From NCBI GenBank assembly GCA_004009845.1, contig RMBW01000014.1, positions 368,426-432,425 on the forward strand: a stretch of 64,000 nucleotides of DNA, read 5' to 3'. This document shows, in pieces, positions 57,471 through 64,000 of this stretch. Position numbers and translations under genes: made by a program. The notes under the pieces were generated by a model. That model was not told where the DNA came from. It ran no database searches and saw only the letters and a list, made by a program, of their open reading frames with translations. Position 1 is the stretch's first letter, and the number at the start of each line of letters is the position of its first letter. This DNA is from Davidsoniella eucalypti. Its lineage: Eukaryota > Ascomycota > Sordariomycetes > Microascales > Ceratocystidaceae.

Positions 57471-60400
57471 AATAGATGCAGTCTTACTCGGAACCAGAGG
57501 TGTGTTTTTCTTGGGAAATAATAGGTTTTGTTCTGCCTTTTTCTATTATTTTAGACGAAAAAAAGAGAAGACTCGACATTGGATTATCCGGGCTATTTCT
57601 GATGGAATCAGAGCCAATAGAAAAGAGAGCAAGCGGGTGGAACGTCTGGATATATAGCAAGTCAACAAACAAAGTTCATGGAGACCTCGATATTGAGAAT
57701 GGTGGCAGAGCACCGCTATTTTACTTTGAGGCTTGACAAGTTAACGGTAGCCTACGGACTCACGTAAGGAAGCATTGAGAAGAAGCCAACTATCATGAAA
57801 AAGGCATCAACTTATCGTATCAGCTTTCGCGCTGGCTTCTAGTTAGCAAGTGGACCTATATATATGGGTTAGTAATACTAGCGAGAAACCATGGTACAAA
57901 CACTAGAAAGGCGGCCATCTCGCTATCCCATATATCTAGTCGACTAGAATCAACAGCCTCATATATGAAATTAATGACCTGTAATCATGTATTTCCCCCT
58001 TTCATCGGGATAAGATGTCCGGGGTTCGTGAACTAAAACCATATTTCGGCAGTCTGATCACAGATAGAGACCAATAGAACAAGGCTATGATGAAGACAAT
58101 AATAAAGTCAAGGTTGTGTCTTTTAAAAAAAAAATTAGCCTTGCGTGATACAAAACAAGGCTAGATCTTTTTCTGGAAGGCATGAAGTCTATATCATGCT
58201 CGGTTATTGAATTTACATCTTGAGGGTTCTTTCCAGTCCTGCACATTATCTACAACTACGCTCGATGGAGATGTAACCCTAATTGCCGAATACTGCCCAC
58301 GTTGCTAACCCTTGTTTCTACAGTAGAAGAAAAGCTCTTCACAGACCACCTGTCTTTGACCAAGTCTCGTTTGTTTCGGATGTATGTAGATAGCGGTTGC
58401 TTGGTTGACACAAACTCGTCAAAGAAGAAACATGCAAAAGGGCTTATTGAACGCATTGTTTGGAAGATACCGCTACGTTAGCTCGGATCTATCTACATAC
58501 TATGTTCTTTTTATTTTATTTTCCTTTTTCTAGTCCTATCCTTGATCCTGTGATAAATGCTACAATGAAAATATATATCAACTAGTGAAAAGCAGGCATG
58601 GGGGTGGAACTGGTCCTGATAGGAAAGTTTTATATTTACTTTTTTGTAGGGTAAAGATGACAACAGATTTTAGTCTGTTGGCTTTTTTTCTTACAAGGGC
58701 CGGGGCGACAGTATTACTAGGCAAGCTCCTTCCTTAAAGCCGGTCTTTTGCGACAAGCTTAGAGGCATATTTATTTTATTTTTATTTTTATATTTATACA
58801 GAACAAAACCTCATTTTGTTCCGCCAAGATGAGTGTATTTGTGTTCCCTACAATATATAGTTTGTCATCAATATACTTACTATGATTAACTACGGAGAAC
58901 ATGGTAGTATGTGACTACAATACTTTGCAATATCTCCAGGATGGCCAAGAAACTAAGCAGGCCTTGGCTAGCTTGGACTTATCCACTCGGGCAAACCATT
59001 AATGCTCAGGTGAGCGGATAAAGTAAGAAAAAAGAGAAGAAAAGAGAAGCTATCAATGTAAAACAAGTTATCAAAGAATCCTATCGGGGCGGAAAATCCT
59101 ATGGGCGCGGTGAAAATAAGTAACAAAAACACAAAGACCCAAAATTTAAAGACCCCCCCCCCCATCACATGAACATACCATACCAACCAACACATTCAAC
59201 ATATGATGTGCTATGTATATGTACAATAGTTGTATGGGTTGAGCAGACTGGGAGAGGGGATCTTGGCAGACGTACGTCCAACGTTACTTAATGGGCTGCC
59301 TCATCCTTGGCAGACGGGGACTTTGTTGACATGCATGCTATATAGGCCACAATCCATATAGCAACAAAGCAGAATTTGAAGTAAGATGTCGCTTTTGTTT
59401 CTTGTTCAGTCTTGCTTGGCGCTTTCATTAATCGTCTAGCATCAGGTCTCCATATTCCATGAAACAAATGAGACTCATCCATATTACCTCTTCTTAGGTG
59501 ACGGCGTGGATTCAATCCCCTGTCATGGTTCGTGCATGTTACCGAAGTCAATGTGGAAAGGATAGTCTTGAAGCCGCCGTGGCTTCCTCGTCTCTGTTTG
59601 GCGGTGGAAACCTGGGCGGCTGAACATGCGAAGGAACGGTGAGTGTTAACACACGAATATATACGGCACTTTCTGGTACAGTATATATAGTGCAGAGTCG
59701 CTTAGTAGCACAACAGTGTTCGTGATTTATGAAAGAGAATAAGCCTGCGATGTACGTCTCGCACTTGGCGTATACATAGCGAATCAAACAGAGCAGTACA
59801 TCACGGAGAAGAGACAGAGAAATAGATGACGAGATGACTTGGTTCTCTTGGCGGGCTGCGTCTCAAAGGAACCAATCGGAGACGCTGACATGGCGGAAAG
59901 TCGTATCTTGTAATAGGAATATGACGCAGTCCGTAAGTCTAGGGGGTGGGCGGCTGAGCTAGAAGAAGAACGAAGAGGGGTCTATACGGGGAATCGGCGA
60001 GAGGAGGAGCGGGCCTGCTAGTCGCTGCAGCGTGATATTGTACGTAGCGGAGAGGATGACCTGGAAGGGCCAAAAGGAAACCAAAAGAAGACTAAAGGGC
60101 AAAGGGTGTGAGTCGATGAACAAGGCCAAACGCAAGGGAAAAGGATAGGCCAAGAGCATCAGAAAAGTCCGTCATTTGCTTGCTTAGGGGGGAAAGAGTT
60201 TTCCGCTGAGCTAGGCGTTGTGGGTTGTTTTATTATGATTGTTGTTGTGTTCTGTTTTGGGGGTATTTAAGAGGTTCTGGCCTCAGAAACGCCGAATGTC
60301 GGCAAAGAAAAAAGCCTTTTCGGATAGGGAGCATAGAAGCCGTTGGTTCCGGAAGATTTTCGTGCGTAAGTATTTGTATTTTTACATCGTGGTGAAGAAG

Positions 60401-60649
60401 TTTCCAAGGACGAAAGATACGCAAGAAGAAGAGATGTTGTCAAAGTAAAGTTGAGGCGAGGTTGAAGAAGGTGTTATCAGACTTATATATTGTTCCAATG
60501 ATTATCTCCTTGTCCTTATTTGTTTGTTTTGTTTTACACAGCCACAATTCCGCCGCCAGAAAGAGGTAGGTACCTGAATTTGCAGACTACATGAAGCTTC
60601 GTTTTGTGTGCTGGAACTAGACGGGGAATAACAACAAAGGGAAGGAGGG

Positions 60650-61220
60650 GGCGGAGCAGAGGGGCGGAGACCAGAGCCCTTTGTCTGCTTGTGATTTTTC
60701 TACTACCAGAAGAGAGATATCAAAGAGAAACTCTTAGGGAACAAGGTGAAGGGGGGCGTAGCTAGACCCCCGAAAAAGGCGAGACGAAGGGAAAAGAAAA
60801 GAATGGCAGCCTGCCTTTTTTAGAGGGGAAAAGCCAAGGAAACCACTGGACACGGCTAGAGCGGATCAGCTTATCTGTTGACAGAGATAAAAACAACATA
60901 AAAAGTCACACGCCCCCCAAAGCCTGGTCGGAGTAGTTTGTGCTATTGCGTAATTCCTGTGCCTATGCCACGTACTCTGCCAAATGTAGGTCAGACAATG
61001 TTCTGTATCATACAGCGAAGTGTTAGCACAATATTAGTGTATATCAAAGCAAGCAAGAAAACAAGCAAGAAAGCAAGCTAATGAGACTGCAATTGCACAA
61101 GAAATACGGCGTAAAATAATCAATGATCCAAATATATTAAGTGGGGCATTACAAATGATATGCCAATGCTATCGATTTTTAGCGGGCTTGGCGGAGCGGA
61201 GAGGAGAGGGGCGGAAACAC
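60650..61220. promoter_or_regulatory. Cluster of GCGGAG-type (SYGGRG) sites
   Basis: GCGGAG occurs near 60652 and 60664 and twice near 61192-61200, with GTGGGG near 61142. SYGGRG is the CreA/Mig1 carbon-repressor core in filamentous fungi. The motif is short and the regulated gene is unclear: the C6 factor starts 5.6 kb away, or the target lies off the right edge. Confidence 0.25.
61047..61079. repeat. AAGCAAGC-type microsatellite
   Basis: Interrupted CAAG/AAGC units over about 33 bases; simple slippage. Confidence 0.75.
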
Positions 61221-64000
61221 AAAGGGGTTGGTCCTTACTGCTTCCTTCCTGCTTTGATGTCAACGGGTTTTTTTTTCATTTTTCTCCACTACGATATCAG
61301 TTGTATAAGAGAAAAATGAGCTCTATACAACCTTAGCCCTGATTATACATCTCTCGTACACTTGATACCATTATGTTCTCGAGTTTTTGACTCCTTTAAG
61401 TTTCTACTTGTGCAACTATTGTTTTGCTGGATCTGTATCTAGAGATTGTCTATCCCGGCACTGATGCCACCAACAAGACGGTTTGCAACTATACTTTGCG
61501 CTTAATGTTCTAGGCTGTCATGAATCAGCCCCTGTTAAAACTCTGCCTCATTAACTATCCAATGAAGGGAACTGATTTAGATACACTACTAGCTACTAGC
61601 TACATACAAGATTGATGGACACAAAAAGAAGAAAGCCTATAGCGAAGTACCATCCTGGCTGCATTTGTCTAGAATGGTCCTGTTTGTTATTAGTATTAGA
61701 GAGCTACTAAGCACGTCTTTTTTCAAGGCCGGCATTTGATATTGGTAGACTAGGCATGTATCCCTCATATGACTACTCCTAGTGTATATCGTACTGTGAC
61801 GGCTACACATGCCCTCCTATCTCATGGGTGAAGTTGGCGATGACCTCAATAGAAAGAACGAGGACCAGTCTCGAGGCTAGATGATTTGGGTTTTGTGATA
61901 CGATCTTTTACAGTCAGATAATTTGAGGCGAGTGGCTAATCATTTTTATCTGTTAACTCGAGGAATACAATGTTGTCTGCTATCTCGATATGAAAGGAAG
62001 GGAAGGCTTCGCCAGCTCGATGGAATTTCTAACGCATCGTTGTGTACAGCAAATCAACGAACCGTTGGCCCCTGGCTGATATCGGTGCCGGCACGGTATA
62101 TTTCGTATTCTTTAGTTTTATGTCTCTAGTCCCAGGTCAAACATTAAAACTTTCCAGCACACGGACCGTATTGCACATATACAGGCCTTGCAGATGCTTA
62201 ACCACCCGATATATCAGTAAATATACCAATAATCAGTCATTTTACGACTGTGCTGGTGCAAAGAATAGAACATTAGCTGGTTTCTGATACTCATCCTTCA
62301 GCATAACCAGGGCTGCATGCACAAACCTCGCTTCTAAACAGCCATAGAGAAAACGTCCCACTCCTTTGTAAAAATAGAGGGTTTGAGCTTTCTCCGGGCT
62401 TCCAGATCTCGAGAGTCTCCCTTTCTACCGAAATAAACAGGAACTATCCAGATACTACTGTCATAGAGTCCAGATCCTCGGTGGGAATGAGGTGGCAATG
62501 GCACATGCATGGCCACTGACAAAAGAACCTACACCCCCTTTCAGTTTTGGATGTGTCTACAAAGTGTATGTATATTCGAACAGATCTATTCGATGTCGGT
62601 GCCGGCGTTATGTAAATCCCGCTCATATATTGGGGGTATTATACTATATCTGCTTGTTGACACATACTATGTACAACAATAAGCAAAAGGTTTTGCAGAC
62701 TAAACCGTCAAGATAACTCATGACATGAGGTCAAAATAAAGTGTAAGCTTGAGAAATTGCTCAAAAAGTCGAAAATTGAGTTGTGTTGGGGGAGGGGGTC
62801 TCTTTTCAAGATAGCAAGATATATAAATAACCTCCAAAACTTGGCACGCCGTCGCTGATATTTTTGTTTACTACATAAACAACAAAGAGACAATGCTCCA
62901 GGTTCCAGAAAGAGGCCTTGTTTGGATCAAGCAAAAAAAGGTAGAGCCAAACAAGAACGAAGAAGAATAAGAAAGCCTTGGCAAAACGTGCGTTTTGGGC
63001 TTGCTTTGTTCTATTTTTTTTCCTTGCCGACACAAGTCTTGGCATTGCAACGGTCTTTGTAGGTTAAATATAGGGTTAGCCAAGGGTTTTTTATGTTGGC
63101 GGTAGAAAACCCCGGATGCCAAGACTTTCACTTCCTCTTCGACGGCATCTCTAATCCGTTCCCTTGAAGTCAGAAGTCTTGGCATAAAAAAGAAATGGAA
63201 CATGAAGAAATATCCAGACAATAAGAAAAAAACACCATGATGTCAATTGTCGTGATGGTTTGAACGCTGATTTGAGTGGCGATTTTTTGGTGAATTCCCC
63301 CAATGCTTGCTCATTTCCCTTATAGATACTGTTATTTTGCAGTAATACGAGAAACGAGAGATGAAGAGAATTCTGGTAATTGCTCTAGACGTGGGCAGTC
63401 GAAACTCCCCCAAAAAACGGATGGCACAAATCAGTCAAACTTGAAAGATTTTCTTTAGGCTTATTTTATTTATCATGTATTTTTCTGTTGGGTCTTCATT
63501 ACGTCCCTGGTCTCTTAGAGAAAGGAATCTCACACGCCCCCTTCTTCGATACACGCCGGTTTATTATCATTTTCTTTTGTCTTTCTTTTTGCTCCAAGCA
63601 GGAAACGCGAATCAACCTCGATATCTGCATGTTCATGTTTGCATATCATAGCTCTTTGAGATGGCATGAATAAAGAAGAAGTCATGATCAAGACAGATCC
63701 CTGCTGCCCCTCGTCCTGTTTTCTGCCGATCCGTTGGGACAAAATGGGCCGCTCAATCGACTTTCGTTTCACTGATAGAAACATATTTGCGCTGATTAGC
63801 CTACGATATGCGGAACCTTACATAACCAACTCTCTATTCCTGCTACACTGTAGTCAAGTTTTCTTGCCTCACATTCGTTTTCTAAGCCATCTATTTTTTG
63901 TTTGCTTGGATCTGGAGGCGAACTTGGACTTTGTGTGCAGGACCAAGAAAACAAACAAGCAATCAAATATTCGCCGGATCATTGCGACATTGCGGGTTCC

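Larger units (their letters stand above)
55007..64000. other. 9-kb region with no gene seen, to the right edge
   Basis: 55.0-55.7 kb is CT-rich on the minus strand and probably holds the C6-factor leader. Beyond that all frames are broken by frequent stops; the longest open frames are 123 codons (56332-56703, minus) and 116 codons (62871-63221, minus), both without motifs. Contents noted: a CRE-like TGACGTCA at 56644-56651, a GGTGTTTTGC tandem pair at 57451-57470, a TTTTA-rich stretch at 58771-58796, an 11-base C run at 59153-59163, a GCGGAG cluster at 60.65-61.2 kb and a CAAG-type repeat at 61047-61079. I found no tRNA, rRNA or transposon. Confidence 0.55.

Noticed and set aside
60200..60222. 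TAGCTCAGCGG on the minus strand, a tRNA A-box match
   Set aside because: No B box or pairing acceptor stem follows at tRNA distance.

Overview
This window is nuclear DNA of a filamentous ascomycete, most likely Pezizomycotina. Introns are mostly short (59-110 nt) with GTAAGT/GTATGT-type donors, CTAAC-like branch sites and C/TAG acceptors. Leaders before start codons are CT-rich. The gene set includes PalI/Rim9, a true Rac GTPase (absent from budding yeast) and an Fcr3/Yap-type bZIP factor. I cannot name the species. Twelve protein genes and one tRNA are supported. That is about one gene per 5 kb, sparse for this group, and the gaps of 5-9 kb show no recognisable transposon.

Layout. 0-1.5 kb: 3' part of the gamma-COP gene (sec21), cut by the left edge. 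3.5-4.9 kb: a CDP-alcohol choline/ethanolaminephosphotransferase. 5.5-7.1 kb (minus): a bZIP factor. 9.7-13.5 kb and 14.7-15.8 kb (minus): two genes I do not recognise, encoding largely disordered proteins with nuclear-type basic motifs. 17.6-20.1 kb (minus): palI, a membrane protein of the alkaline-pH pathway. 26.1-28.0 kb: the mitochondrial ADCK/UbiB-family protein Mcp2. 33.1-34.6 kb: a divergent septin-like GTPase. 35.7-38.3 kb (minus): a telobox-Myb protein resembling Tbf1. 41.2-42.4 kb: the nucleolar RRM protein Nop6. 43.7-45.7 kb (minus): rac1, with two introns over 500 nt. 50.6 kb (minus): an intron-containing tRNA-Ala(AGC). 51.7-55.0 kb (minus): a Zn2Cys6 transcription factor. From 55.0 kb to the right edge (9 kb) I see no gene.

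The genes are not an operon or a metabolic cluster. They are housekeeping (COPI, phospholipid synthesis, ribosome biogenesis, mitochondrial lipid handling), polarity (Rac, septin-like) and regulatory (bZIP, C6, Myb, PalI). I found no self-contained novel system such as a biosynthetic cluster, a mobile element or a defence island. The best leads are the two unrecognised adjacent genes; TTAGGG-type motifs upstream of the putative TTAGGG-binding factor; an intronic in-frame start and a near-perfect 30-nt palindrome in the bZIP gene; the oversized 5' introns of rac1; and the empty 9-kb right end. All exon boundaries were derived by hand from splice signals and reading frame, without transcript evidence.
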